Positions 1 to 8,549 of a DNA stretch of 64,000 nucleotides are shown piece by piece; the stretch's first letter is position 1, and each line of letters opens with the position of its first letter. This DNA comes from CAYJBH01 sp964370825 (GTDB lineage: Bacteria > Bacillota > Clostridia > Oscillospirales > Ruminococcaceae): positions 4,578 through 68,577 of the forward strand of contig CAYJKY010000015.1 of the NCBI GenBank assembly GCA_964370825.1, in the 5' to 3' direction. The position numbers were made by a program, and so were the translations under genes. The notes beneath the pieces are model-generated. The model was given only the letters and a program-made list of their open reading frames with translations. It searched no databases and was not told the origin of the DNA.

Positions 1-405
1 CTTTACTGCCTCATGTGTCGCATATTCCTGAAAAACACCATCCACCGGTGGTGTCGCAAAAAACACTACGTCTGGGCATAAATTATACTTCCCTTTACGG
101 CAGAATTCACAGTTCCCGCAGGTTGTACCGGGCTCTAATGCAACTCGATCTCCTATCTTAAGATTGGTAACGTTTGCCCCTGTTTCCATAACCGTTCCGG
201 ATGCCTCATGACCCAAAACAAAAGGAGGCTTTACAATTTTATCTCCGATACGCCCATTTTCAAAATAATGTATATCGCTTCCGCAAATTCCTACATATTC
301 AAGTTTTACCAAAACTTCATTATCCTTTGGCTGTGGAATAGGTCTTTCGGTGAACTCAAGCTTTCCTATATCGGTCATTATCGAGACCTTCATGTTTCCT
401 GTCAT
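1..405 (-). CDS. Zinc-dependent alcohol/polyol dehydrogenase, N-terminal part (cut by window edge)
   Basis: This is the first 135 codons of a medium-chain dehydrogenase of the sorbitol/L-iditol dehydrogenase type, which oxidises an alcohol or polyol with NAD(P). I translated it from the minus strand. It has a GroES-like fold with VGICGSDIHYF (catalytic zinc Cys and His), GHEASG, and the structural-zinc cluster CGNCEFCRKGKYNLC. The start at 405 is preceded by a good ribosome binding site (aaggag, 6-7 nt upstream). The Rossmann domain lies outside the window, so the substrate cannot be named. The family call is secure; the polyol-versus-threonine-dehydrogenase choice is open. Confidence 0.9.
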   Translation of the reverse strand, partial: MTGNMKVSIMTDIGKLEFTERPIPQPKDNEVLVKLEYVGICGSDIHYFENGRIGDKIVKPPFVLGHEASGTVMETGANVTNLKIGDRVALEPGTTCGNCEFCRKGKYNLCPDVVFFATPPVDGVFQEYATHEAVK

Positions 406-486
406 TTTAACTCCTTAAGTCGAAATACAATAAATTCATTTTACTACTATTAAATAAAAAAATCAATATCAATTAATGTTATTTTA

Positions 487-515
487 TAGACAAATTATAT
501 TTTTAGATATATAAT
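487..515 (+). promoter_or_regulatory. SigA-type promoter of the VOC gene
   Basis: TAGACA and TATAAT are separated by 17 nt. The predicted transcription start is about 20 nt upstream of the ribosome binding site (aaagga) of the gene at 545. Confidence 0.6.
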
Positions 516-544
516 AAGAAAAAACAAGAAAGGAAACTATATTT

Positions 545-949
545 ATGAATGACATTATTAAGGGAGCAGGATTTCATCACATCGCATTAAGGGTAAACGA
601 CTTTGAAAAATCGATGGAATTTTACAAAGCACTCGGCTTTAGCTGTAAATTCATGTGGGGAGAAGGCGATGGAAGAATCGCAATGCTTGATATGGGTGAC
701 GGAACAATTGTTGAAATTTTTGCAGGCGGTGCGAACGAGCCTGCAGAGGGAAGATTTTTCCACCTTGCAATTAAGGCGGAGGACATCGAAGCTGCATATA
801 ACGTCGCAATTAATGCAGGAGCAAAACCAAACATAGAACCCAAAATTGTACCGATAGATGATGCAAAACCACACCCGATAAAACTACACATAGCATTCGT
901 GTACGGACTTAACGGCGAGGTGCTCGAATTTTTCAAGATGGTTGACTGA
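545..949 (+). CDS. VOC-superfamily (glyoxalase/bleomycin-resistance-like) protein
   Basis: A 134-residue single-unit protein of the vicinal oxygen chelate superfamily, the group of lactoylglutathione lyases, dioxygenases and drug-binding proteins. It begins GFHHIALRVNDFEKSMEFY, the typical first beta-alpha-beta module with a metal-ligand-position His. The end, GLNGEVLEFFKM, has the usual acidic ligand near the C-terminus. A stand-alone gene, it has its own promoter and a strong terminator after it. Reaction and substrate cannot be predicted, since the superfamily is functionally very broad. Confidence 0.88.
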   Translation: MNDIIKGAGFHHIALRVNDFEKSMEFYKALGFSCKFMWGEGDGRIAMLDMGDGTIVEIFAGGANEPAEGRFFHLAIKAEDIEAAYNVAINAGAKPNIEPKIVPIDDAKPHPIKLHIAFVYGLNGEVLEFFKMVD

Positions 950-984
950 TAAGTTTATTATATAGTTGTATTTTACACATACAT

Positions 985-1026
985 AAAAACAAGCTGACGC
1001 TTATTAAAAGGTGTCAGCTTGTTTTC
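985..1026. terminator. Bidirectional rho-independent terminator
   Basis: A 10-bp perfect stem (ACAAGCTGAC at 989-998 with GTCAGCTTGT at 1013-1022) has a T tract on the plus strand and an A run on the other side. It can therefore end both the VOC gene and the minus-strand gene at 1159-1779. Confidence 0.85.
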
Positions 1027-1158
1027 TACAGGTGATTTTGTAATGAATATCTATTATATGCCCCAACTCATACTACAAGCAACCCAAACATAAAATTACG
1101 AGAACAAAATTTGTATGTAAGAAAAAGTTAACTTGTCAGAAGGTAGGGCAAACCGTAG

Positions 1159-1779
1159 CTACTCTTCACCCAATAACTTGTCAAATTCTGCCATAACATG
1201 ATTGTAGGTATCCATTGTTATCTCCGGCATTCCGTCGCCTGTGTTTAGGTCAAGACCTGCCGCCACAAAACCCTCCTGGACTGCCGATTTCAGCTCGGCA
1301 AGTAGTTCCGGATTGTCCCCAGCAATAGAGGTTGCCATCTTTAAGATACGCTCGGAAACCGCCTCAACCGAATATGCTCCACCTTCGGAAATATCGGCAA
1401 GTGCTCCCTCAGGAGTTGTCGCAGGTGTAGGATATGCCGCCTCTACACTGCCGAATATTTCTGTCAGTAGATCGGCAGAGTCGGTGTTAAACTCAAAAAC
1501 TCCGTCTACTTGTGCCGCCTGGGTTTTTAGGTTGTTTTGTATCGCATCTGTCATGATGCGAATTGTGGATTCTACTCTTTGCCTGTTAATTTCGTCAACC
1601 TGTTCCTTGGTCAGCTTTTTGGGCGGCTGATATGTTACGCTCTCGGTCGTCTCGCCCTGCTTAACAAAGGTGTCATATCGTTCGGCCTGCAAAGCTTTCA
1701 CTGAATTCTGGTTCTTCAAATCATCATCAGACTTAATGCTGTTTAACGCCGATGTGTTCTGTGTATTTGAAATAATCAT
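1159..1779 (-). CDS. Hypothetical protein, alanine/glutamate-rich, function unknown
   Basis: About 206 residues. I chose the ATG at 1779 because ggaaagg lies upstream; the longer frame reaching 1821 has no such site. There is no signal peptide or membrane segment. The N-terminal half is polar and low-complexity (Asn, Thr, Lys, Gln). The middle (DEINRQRVESTIRIMTDAI) looks helical, and the protein ends with an acidic, phenylalanine-containing tail (VMAEFDKLLGEE). It resembles small soluble proteins of unknown function seen near motility or surface genes, but I cannot assign a family. It shares the terminator at 985-1026 with the VOC gene. Confidence 0.75.
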   Translation of the reverse strand: MIISNTQNTSALNSIKSDDDLKNQNSVKALQAERYDTFVKQGETTESVTYQPPKKLTKEQVDEINRQRVESTIRIMTDAIQNNLKTQAAQVDGVFEFNTDSADLLTEIFGSVEAAYPTPATTPEGALADISEGGAYSVEAVSERILKMATSIAGDNPELLAELKSAVQEGFVAAGLDLNTGDGMPEITMDTYNHVMAEFDKLLGEE

Positions 1780-1885
1780 AGTATATCTTTTCCTTTCCGG
1801 TGTGTAAAATATTATACTCAATAATATATTACGTCCGAGAATATAAAAACTTTAGTATTAAAAGAAATATTATATTCAAAATGAG

Positions 1886-3628
1886 TTATTCAAATTGAGC
1901 GTTATAAAGTGAAAAGTATAATCCTTTTTTGTCATAGAGTTGTTCATGCGTGCCCATTTCCTCAACGCCTTCGTCGGTCAACACCGCAATTGTATCAGCA
2001 TTTTTAATGGTTGACATTCGGTGTGCAATCACAACCGTTGTGCGTCCCTTAGAGAGTTCATTTAACGATTGCTGAATTAGCTGTTCCGTCTGGTTATCCA
2101 GTGCCGAAGTAGCCTCATCTAAAATAAGTATCGGAGGATTTTTCAGGAATGCTCTCGCAATGCTTATCCTCTGCTTTTGACCGCCTGAAAGTCTTATGCC
2201 ACGTTCGCCGACATTGGTTTTATATCCATCGGGACAGCTCATGATAAAATCATGTACCTTTGCATGTTTTGCGGCCTCTATTACCTGTGCTTCGGTGGCC
2301 GTAGTGTCTCCGTATCTTATGTTCTCGGCTATGGTACCGGCAAACAAAAAAACATCCTGCTGAACGATTCCTATTGCACTTCTTAGGCTTTTCAACTTAA
2401 TATCACGTACATCAATGCCGTCCAGAGTGATATTTCCTGAAATACAGTCGTAAAACCTTGGGATAAGCTGGCATATTGTTGTTTTACCTCCCCCGGAAGG
2501 GCCAACGAGTGCAACGGTTTTACCGGCGGGAATTTTTAGATCAACATCGTTTAGCACATCCTCTCCTTCATTATAGCTGAAGGAGACCGAATCAAAGGCG
2601 ATGTCGCCCTTTACATTGCCGAGTGTGACAGCTTTGGGTGAGTCTGCAATTTCCACCTCGGTATCCATCACCTCTAAAAAGCGCCTAAATCCGCTCATTC
2701 CTTGCTCAAACTGCTGTGTAAAGTTTGTAAGTCGCCTAACAGGTTGTAATATTATATTTATGTAGAGCAGGAAAACAACCAGATCTTCAAGCTGCATAGT
2801 ATCATAGAAGATGCATAGACCGCCTATGATTAACACCATTCCGTTAGCAAGGTTTGTAAGGAGCTCCATTCCGCTCATAAAAGTTGCCATGGCATTGTAG
2901 GAAAGTTTTTTCGCCCCCTTAAACAAGCTGTTTCCGGCAAAAAATTTACCTGCCTCATATTCCTCGTTGGTAAAGGATTGTACAACCCTTATACCGCTGA
3001 TGCTACTCTCAACCTGTGCATTAACATCTCCTATCTTCTCCCTAACCTCTCCGAAAGCTACTTTCATCTTTTTTCGTCTCATTATGGCAAACCATGTTAT
3101 TATAGGCAAAAAGAACAATATGCATAGGGTGAGCCTCCACTCTATATTAAACATTATTATACTCGAACCGAAAAGCATAACCATTGATATAAAAATGTCC
3201 TCCGGTCCATGATGCGCAAGTTCGGTTATGTCAAAAAGATCGTTTAACGTCTTAGACATAATCTGTCCGGTACGATTTTTGTCATAATATTTAAATGACA
3301 GCTTTTGAAGATGGCAAAACAAATCTTGCCTGATGTCCGCCTCAATATGAACTCCCATCATATGCCCGTAATAGTTAATAAAGTACGTGAAAAGGGCAAT
3401 GGCGAGATAAATAACAACTAACAATAACCCAAGCAGAAAAAGCTCACTCATATCGCCGTTCGGAATGCTTTCTTCGATAATCCTTCTTGTAACAAGCGGA
3501 AATGCCAAGCCTAACAACGCAACAGACAGTGCACAAAACATATCAAAAACGAACATTCTAAGATGTGGTCTATAGTAGGCCATAAACCTTCTGACTACAC
3601 CCTTTGAAACAGCTTCACTATCATTCAT
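1886..3628 (-). CDS. ABC exporter half-transporter (MdlB/MsbA/BmrA type)
   Basis: A 580-residue fused permease-ATPase that should act as a homo- or heterodimer exporting lipids, peptides or drugs across the cytoplasmic membrane. Residues 1-320 hold about six membrane helices. Residues 340-580 are the nucleotide-binding domain: Walker A GPSGGGKTT (376-384), Q-loop QQD (423-425), signature LSGGQ (480-484), Walker B LILDE (501-505) and H-loop His536. All catalytic residues are intact, so a homodimer is feasible. No partner half-transporter is next to it. Substrate is unknown. Confidence 0.95.
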   Translation of the reverse strand: MNDSEAVSKGVVRRFMAYYRPHLRMFVFDMFCALSVALLGLAFPLVTRRIIEESIPNGDMSELFLLGLLLVVIYLAIALFTYFINYYGHMMGVHIEADIRQDLFCHLQKLSFKYYDKNRTGQIMSKTLNDLFDITELAHHGPEDIFISMVMLFGSSIIMFNIEWRLTLCILFFLPIITWFAIMRRKKMKVAFGEVREKIGDVNAQVESSISGIRVVQSFTNEEYEAGKFFAGNSLFKGAKKLSYNAMATFMSGMELLTNLANGMVLIIGGLCIFYDTMQLEDLVVFLLYINIILQPVRRLTNFTQQFEQGMSGFRRFLEVMDTEVEIADSPKAVTLGNVKGDIAFDSVSFSYNEGEDVLNDVDLKIPAGKTVALVGPSGGGKTTICQLIPRFYDCISGNITLDGIDVRDIKLKSLRSAIGIVQQDVFLFAGTIAENIRYGDTTATEAQVIEAAKHAKVHDFIMSCPDGYKTNVGERGIRLSGGQKQRISIARAFLKNPPILILDEATSALDNQTEQLIQQSLNELSKGRTTVVIAHRMSTIKNADTIAVLTDEGVEEMGTHEQLYDKKGLYFSLYNAQFE

Positions 3629-3819
3629 TTTTTACAGTTCCTTTCATTTATAGCCTAATAATTTTAATATATCCACCATCCTATCAATGCATAATATCCA
3701 TCTTGTGTATTAAAAATACTTGTTAAATTATGCCCTATTGTATAATTATAGTTGTATGCATTTCATTTGTCAATCGGTATATCTTACGTTCAATTGCTGC
3801 GTTCAGGACTCTTAAGACA

Positions 3820-3848
3820 TTGACAAAAACGTATAATAGTTATATAAT
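3820..3848 (+). promoter_or_regulatory. Consensus SigA promoter of the YibE/F gene
   Basis: A perfect TTGACA and a perfect TATAAT are separated by 17 nt. The predicted start lies about 30 nt before the ATG at 3885. This is the closest match to consensus seen in the window. Confidence 0.8.
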
Positions 3849-3884
3849 CATCGTCAGTACTATTTTATAAATAAGGACTTCTTA

Positions 3885-5117
3885 ATGAAAATAAATAAAT
3901 TTGATCTGGTTATCTCGACAGTTATCATAATACTGTCCACCGTTTTTTTTCTGATATTTGCTGAAAGTATAACCTATAGAACAGAGTATATAGGTGCTGA
4001 TTATTATCCGTCAAAGGTAATCACAATTTCAAAGGTGGAATCACAGGGAAATGTTTTGTCTGACGATGTAAGCTTAGGTGAAACTCTTGTAATAGAGTTT
4101 GTTGCTCGTATTTCCTCTGGCGAATTTGAAGGGGACACCGTAACGGCGTTACAGTACCATGACAGCTATCTGTACGACTCAATACGACAGGTAGAGGTCG
4201 GTGACAATGTTTTACTGACCAAAACAGCCACCGGGGATGTCATGGCCGACACCTGGGTTATGGCAAACTATAATAGAATAAACCTTATAATCGGTCTGAT
4301 TGCAATCTTTTTGCTACTCGTCATCTTTATCGGCAGAGGCAAGGGGGTTTCGGCAATAATTTCCCTCGCACTAACACTTGCGGCAATCTTTGTAGTTTAT
4401 ATACCTACAATTCTTGCAGGATACAACATTTATTTGATAACCGGCGGTGTAACAATATATATCGTTATTATGAGCCTAATGTTGCTAAATGGATCGAACA
4501 GCAAAACCTACTGTGCAATTGCCGGAAACATCTTAGGTGTTGTTATAGCTGCAGGGCTATCCTTTGCCGCTAACAAAATTTTTATGATTACCGGTGTCGT
4601 AAGCCAGGAGCACATCTACCTCGCATACTTTGGTAAGGACATAGGGTTTAGTCTGCATGAAATAATCTGGAGTGGAATTGTGATAGGCGCTCTCGGTGCG
4701 ATCATGGACGTTTCCATGTCGCTCTCCTCCTCCATGAAGGAGCTATCGGACACCATGGAAAATCCCACACGCCTTAAGCTGATTAAGAGTGGTTTAAACA
4801 TAGGTCACGACATTATCGGAACTATGATGAACACCCTTGTATTAGCCTATGTGGGATCCTCCCTCGTGATGATACTTTTGATAACCGTTTATAATGACGA
4901 TCTTCTGACAATAATCAATTCCGAGCTGGTACTCGTTGAAATATTGCAGGCAGTTATCGGCAGTATCGGAATATTGCTTACAGTTCCATTTACTGTATTA
5001 GTATGCAGCTCGATATTTTATGGTAAAAAGAACAGGAAAGAACCGATAAAGGATGACTACCTTTTCGACATTATCCCACTAAATAAGCCGAATGAGTCTG
5101 ATGAAGAAACGATATAA
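3885..5117 (+). CDS. YibE/F family multi-pass membrane protein
   Basis: A 410-residue protein matching the YibE/F family (Pfam YibE_F), whose function is poorly known. It has an N-terminal membrane anchor (residues 8-26), then an extracytoplasmic domain of about 110 residues, then roughly seven membrane helices from residue 130. The conserved family stretch GIVIGALGAIMDVSMS is present, as is GHDIIGTMMNTL. It ends in a short charged cytoplasmic tail. The gene has its own strong promoter and is followed after 75 nt by a lipoprotein gene on the same strand. Reported links to ion or lactococcin transport in relatives are weak. Confidence 0.88.
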   Translation: MKINKFDLVISTVIIILSTVFFLIFAESITYRTEYIGADYYPSKVITISKVESQGNVLSDDVSLGETLVIEFVARISSGEFEGDTVTALQYHDSYLYDSIRQVEVGDNVLLTKTATGDVMADTWVMANYNRINLIIGLIAIFLLLVIFIGRGKGVSAIISLALTLAAIFVVYIPTILAGYNIYLITGGVTIYIVIMSLMLLNGSNSKTYCAIAGNILGVVIAAGLSFAANKIFMITGVVSQEHIYLAYFGKDIGFSLHEIIWSGIVIGALGAIMDVSMSLSSSMKELSDTMENPTRLKLIKSGLNIGHDIIGTMMNTLVLAYVGSSLVMILLITVYNDDLLTIINSELVLVEILQAVIGSIGILLTVPFTVLVCSSIFYGKKNRKEPIKDDYLFDIIPLNKPNESDEETI

Positions 5118-5191
5118 TTTATTTTTATAACGACTATATTTAAAAATTAAGGCTATAATAATCTCAAAAGTATTACAAATGGAGTCGATAT

Positions 5192-5872
5192 ATGAAATTA
5201 ATTAAATATTCGCTAATATTATCCCTCATTATTTTTTTGGTTAGTTGTACAAACGAGCAGTATATTGAAAGTATTACCAGCTCCTCACAGTCGGAGGAGG
5301 ATGAATTTCCGACACCGGAGGAGAGCCTATCCGAGGCATTCACCGCACTGAAAAACGGTGAGTTTGATACCTTGGCATTATATATAGATGCTGAGCCATC
5401 ATCCTTCGGTAGTTTTGATTTAACATCATTTGAAGACTTTCAGCTTAACGGAAAAACTGCTGAGAGCATTGCAACCGATATAACCGTTAAACTCTATAAA
5501 ATGCTTGATTTCACTGTTGTAGATAGCATAACAACTAACGACACTGCAATCATTTCAGTAATCTTAACAACACCGGACGGCGAAAATCTTGTACAGGGTA
5601 TGGTAGAGGATTTTGCTGTCAACTACACAAAAAGTATGCTTTTCGGCGAGGTTGAGATGCAGGAAATAACTGCACAGTCCGTAGACTCTTTAATTGAAAA
5701 GTTGAGTTCCTCCGACATAGAAACAATGGAAACTGAAACAGACATTAAGATGATTAAAGGCGAAGATCACTGGATTATAGTACCGGATGAAAAATTCTTT
5801 GATGATATCACCGGAGGCACGGTGACCGCATCAAAAGAATTAATGGATTTAGCTGAAAATTTTGTTCATTAA
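5192..5872 (+). CDS. Secreted lipoprotein of unknown function
   Basis: A 226-residue lipoprotein precursor with a hydrophobic signal (ILSLIIFLVSC) ending in a lipobox cysteine at about residue 19. A Ser/Glu-rich linker of about 25 residues follows. The globular domain begins PEESLSEAFTALKNGEFDTL, like the DUF4878/DUF5105 group of Firmicute lipoproteins with a cystatin- or NTF2-like fold. A late segment (KMIKGEDHWIIVPDEKF) resembles the closing strand of that fold. That assignment is by resemblance only. It should sit on the outer face of the membrane. It probably shares a transcript with the preceding YibE/F gene. Confidence 0.82.
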   Translation: MKLIKYSLILSLIIFLVSCTNEQYIESITSSSQSEEDEFPTPEESLSEAFTALKNGEFDTLALYIDAEPSSFGSFDLTSFEDFQLNGKTAESIATDITVKLYKMLDFTVVDSITTNDTAIISVILTTPDGENLVQGMVEDFAVNYTKSMLFGEVEMQEITAQSVDSLIEKLSSSDIETMETETDIKMIKGEDHWIIVPDEKFFDDITGGTVTASKELMDLAENFVH

Positions 5873-6008
5873 AAATATTTAGTGATTATAAACAACATAT
5901 TGCCATATTATTTGGTTGTTATTTCTGAAAAAATAAATGATTTACTATTAAGTTTTTTCAATATGCTGCCGATATTATTTTTAAGATACAAAACACATAG
6001 GTGTTGAT

Positions 6009-6662
6009 ATGGTACATCTTAATTTTGTTGGCGGTTCACTGCATAATCACATAAAACAACTGGAGCTTACACAGAAGTTCGAGCTAAAAAAACAGGAAGG
6101 GACCCTAATAAGCGGCCTTGAAGAGCTGAGCGAAAGGCAAAAGGAAATAAAAGAACTGGAGCGTCAGGCTGCGGATATCAGAAAAAGCAACAAGATTGCT
6201 GCTATCGATTCAAAGCTGAAGGCTGGTGGTGTCCCCACCGAGGATGAGCTAAAATATCTTCGGGCAAACAACCATGAACTCTATAGCAAAGCTGTAGAGG
6301 TTATTGAGGAGCGGCGTGCCTATAAAAAATCGTTACAGCGTGCAAACACAAAGGATGAAGTTTCTCGCATAAACAGTCTAAAGTTACAGCAGTTTTCCAC
6401 GGAGTTAAAAGCTGTGGACGGCGATATGGAAAAAACCGAACAGATAGGTCGACGATTTATGGGGGTAATGGCTGAGCATACCTCGTTTATTTCTTCAAAA
6501 AGGTTTGACGAACTTCCTACCGACGATGAATATTACGAAGGCAAAAGAAAACCGACCTCTGCAATTGCAGACAAGGATAATCTTCCAAATATTATATTTA
6601 CCGAGATTAGCCGTATTTTAAATGAAGGTGCAGAGATTCACGCTGTAGAGATAACGGTTTAA
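6009..6662 (+). CDS. Hypothetical coiled-coil protein
   Basis: A 217-residue soluble protein that I do not recognise. Residues 15-60 (QKFELKKQEGTLISGLEEL and onward) and 85-130 are strongly charged and heptad-like, so a long helical coiled coil is likely. The C-terminal third is more mixed (DELPTDDEYYEGKRKPT) and ends in a short beta-like segment. No signal peptide, membrane segment or enzyme motif is visible. A weak ribosome binding site (aggtg) precedes the start. The gene sits alone between an AT-rich 136-nt gap and a hairpin shared with recQ. Confidence 0.75.
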   Translation: MVHLNFVGGSLHNHIKQLELTQKFELKKQEGTLISGLEELSERQKEIKELERQAADIRKSNKIAAIDSKLKAGGVPTEDELKYLRANNHELYSKAVEVIEERRAYKKSLQRANTKDEVSRINSLKLQQFSTELKAVDGDMEKTEQIGRRFMGVMAEHTSFISSKRFDELPTDDEYYEGKRKPTSAIADKDNLPNIIFTEISRILNEGAEIHAVEITV

Positions 6663-6686
6663 CCATTTCTATTAAATGTTATCAAA

Positions 6687-6724
6687 ATGAGGGACATAGA
6701 CGATTTATCGTCATAGTCCCTCAT
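6687..6724. terminator. Bidirectional hairpin at the recQ 3' end
   Basis: ATGAGGGAC (6687-6695) pairs with GTCCCTCAT (6716-6724), with an inner GACGAT/ATCGTC stem and a small loop. The stem includes the last codons and the stop of recQ, so it can end both convergent genes. Confidence 0.65.
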
Positions 6725-8549
6725 TACTCATATAATTACGTATTTCCTCAAGGAATGCCCCGGAATATCGTTTTAATTTTTCCTCGCCAACGCCGGATAC
6801 CTGCAAAAAATCCAACTCGTTTTGAGGCAATTTTGCACTCATATCTATGAGCGTTTTGTCGGTAAATATTACAAATGCAGGCACATTGTGTGCGGTGGCA
6901 AGCTTAAATCTTACTGACTTTAATCTCTCGAATAGCGCCTGTTTGTCCTTTGGCAGAACATCCACAACCTCGGATTTCGTCTTTTTCCCGGTCAATAGTA
7001 CACGCTCTTTTACAATTTTCATGGCTACAACGTCGCCATGTGATAAAACCTCATCGGCAGATTGTGAAAGCCTTAAAACGGGATATTCGTCATCGGTCTT
7101 TACTATGTAACCTTCTGCCAAAAGATGCCTTATTATGCTATGCAGAACCGTCGCAGAACGCTTGCTAACACCATAGGTCGGTAGCATGTCTAACCCTAAC
7201 CTTAAAAGTCTTTCATTTTTTGAACCACGCAACACATCTATAATAAAGGTGGCGCCATATCGCTCCCCCACCCTTTTTATGCAGGACAAAATCTGCTTAG
7301 CATCTATGGTGACATCCTCGGTTTCAAAGTTAGTGTCACAGCTACCGCATGTTCCACAGTATGACGGAGGTTTTTCACCAAAATATCGAAGTATATAACC
7401 TCTCAGGCATTCGGTAGTAGTTGAGTAAAAGGTCATTTCTTTTAGACGGCTTAAAGCTGTTTCCTTAACAATACGCTCCGTCTCCTCATCCGGAAAGGTC
7501 TTATCCTTATCATTTTTTATCATCCATTCGTTTGTTCTAACGTCCTGACCACTGTAAAGCAACAGACATTTTGCGTTACTGCCGTCTCGCCCGGCTCTGC
7601 CTGCCTCCTGATAGTAGCTCTCTAAATCCTTAGGCATATTGTAATGGATAACAAAGCTAACATTAGATTTATCTATCCCCATTCCGAATGCATTTGTGGC
7701 TACCATATATACAACCCTGTCGTACAAAAAGTCGTTTTGATTATTGTGACGTTCATCATCGGACAGCCCTGCATGATATCTGGTTGCTGAAAAGCCCCTG
7801 TCGTTTAGTCTTATACAGAGTTCCTCAACATTTTTTCTCGTGGAACAGTAGATAATCCCACATTTGTTTGAATTTTCTTTAATAAATCTTTCTACTGCCG
7901 AATATTTATCTCTCGGTGTTTCCACCTGAAAATACAGATTTTCTCGATTAAATCCGGTGACAAAACTTTTTGGTTCGTTAAGTCTTAAAAGCTCCACTAT
8001 ATCCTGTTGAACCTTTTTCGTTGCGGTTGCCGTAAAGGCAGATACCGGTGGACGCTTTTGCAGACGATTAACAAATTCAGGTATGTCTCTGTAGCTCGGG
8101 CGAAAGTCCTGTCCCCACTGAGAAATACAGTGTGCCTCATCCACCGTGAGCATAGAAATTTCGGTCTGCTCTGCAAAGGATAGAAAGTATCCGGTCAACA
8201 GCCTCTCCGGCGCCACATAGATAATTTTATATTTCCCGTTTTTTGCAAAATACATCGCCTTTTCAATTTGAGTCGGGGTTAAGGAGGAGTTTATATACGC
8301 TGCCGGAATCCCCGCCTCAATAAGGCTTTGCACCTGATCTTTCATTAAGGATATCAGTGGCGAAATAACTAAGGCAATACCGGGCTTTACCATTGCCGGT
8401 ATCTGGTAGCATATCGATTTGCCGGCACCTGTTGGCATCACACCAAGCAGGTCACGGTTATTAAGTATCTCGGTAATGATATCCTCCTGCCCTTCTCTAA
8501 AGCTATCATAACCAAAATATTTATTAAGTATTCCAATCGGTGTTAGCAT
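6711..8549 (-). CDS. recQ: ATP-dependent DNA helicase RecQ
   Basis: A 612-residue 3'-5' DNA helicase for recombinational repair and fork processing. It starts with the RecQ-specific segment FGYDSFREGQ. Walker A is GVMPTGAGKSICYQ, and the DEAH box is VDEAHCISQWG. The second RecA-like domain carries YYQEAGRAGRDG. The zinc site Cys residues lie in the segment around YCGTCGSC, followed by a winged-helix region. A C-terminal HRDC domain covers about residues 525-600. Full length for the family. Its start overlaps the end of the acetyltransferase gene by 7 nt, so translation is probably coupled. Confidence 0.97.
   Translation of the reverse strand: MLTPIGILNKYFGYDSFREGQEDIITEILNNRDLLGVMPTGAGKSICYQIPAMVKPGIALVISPLISLMKDQVQSLIEAGIPAAYINSSLTPTQIEKAMYFAKNGKYKIIYVAPERLLTGYFLSFAEQTEISMLTVDEAHCISQWGQDFRPSYRDIPEFVNRLQKRPPVSAFTATATKKVQQDIVELLRLNEPKSFVTGFNRENLYFQVETPRDKYSAVERFIKENSNKCGIIYCSTRKNVEELCIRLNDRGFSATRYHAGLSDDERHNNQNDFLYDRVVYMVATNAFGMGIDKSNVSFVIHYNMPKDLESYYQEAGRAGRDGSNAKCLLLYSGQDVRTNEWMIKNDKDKTFPDEETERIVKETALSRLKEMTFYSTTTECLRGYILRYFGEKPPSYCGTCGSCDTNFETEDVTIDAKQILSCIKRVGERYGATFIIDVLRGSKNERLLRLGLDMLPTYGVSKRSATVLHSIIRHLLAEGYIVKTDDEYPVLRLSQSADEVLSHGDVVAMKIVKERVLLTGKKTKSEVVDVLPKDKQALFERLKSVRFKLATAHNVPAFVIFTDKTLIDMSAKLPQNELDFLQVSGVGEEKLKRYSGAFLEEIRNYMSNEGL

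Noticed and set aside
545..949. Bleomycin-resistance protein
   Set aside because: VOC proteins share this fold with many enzymes; nothing in the sequence or context supports drug binding.
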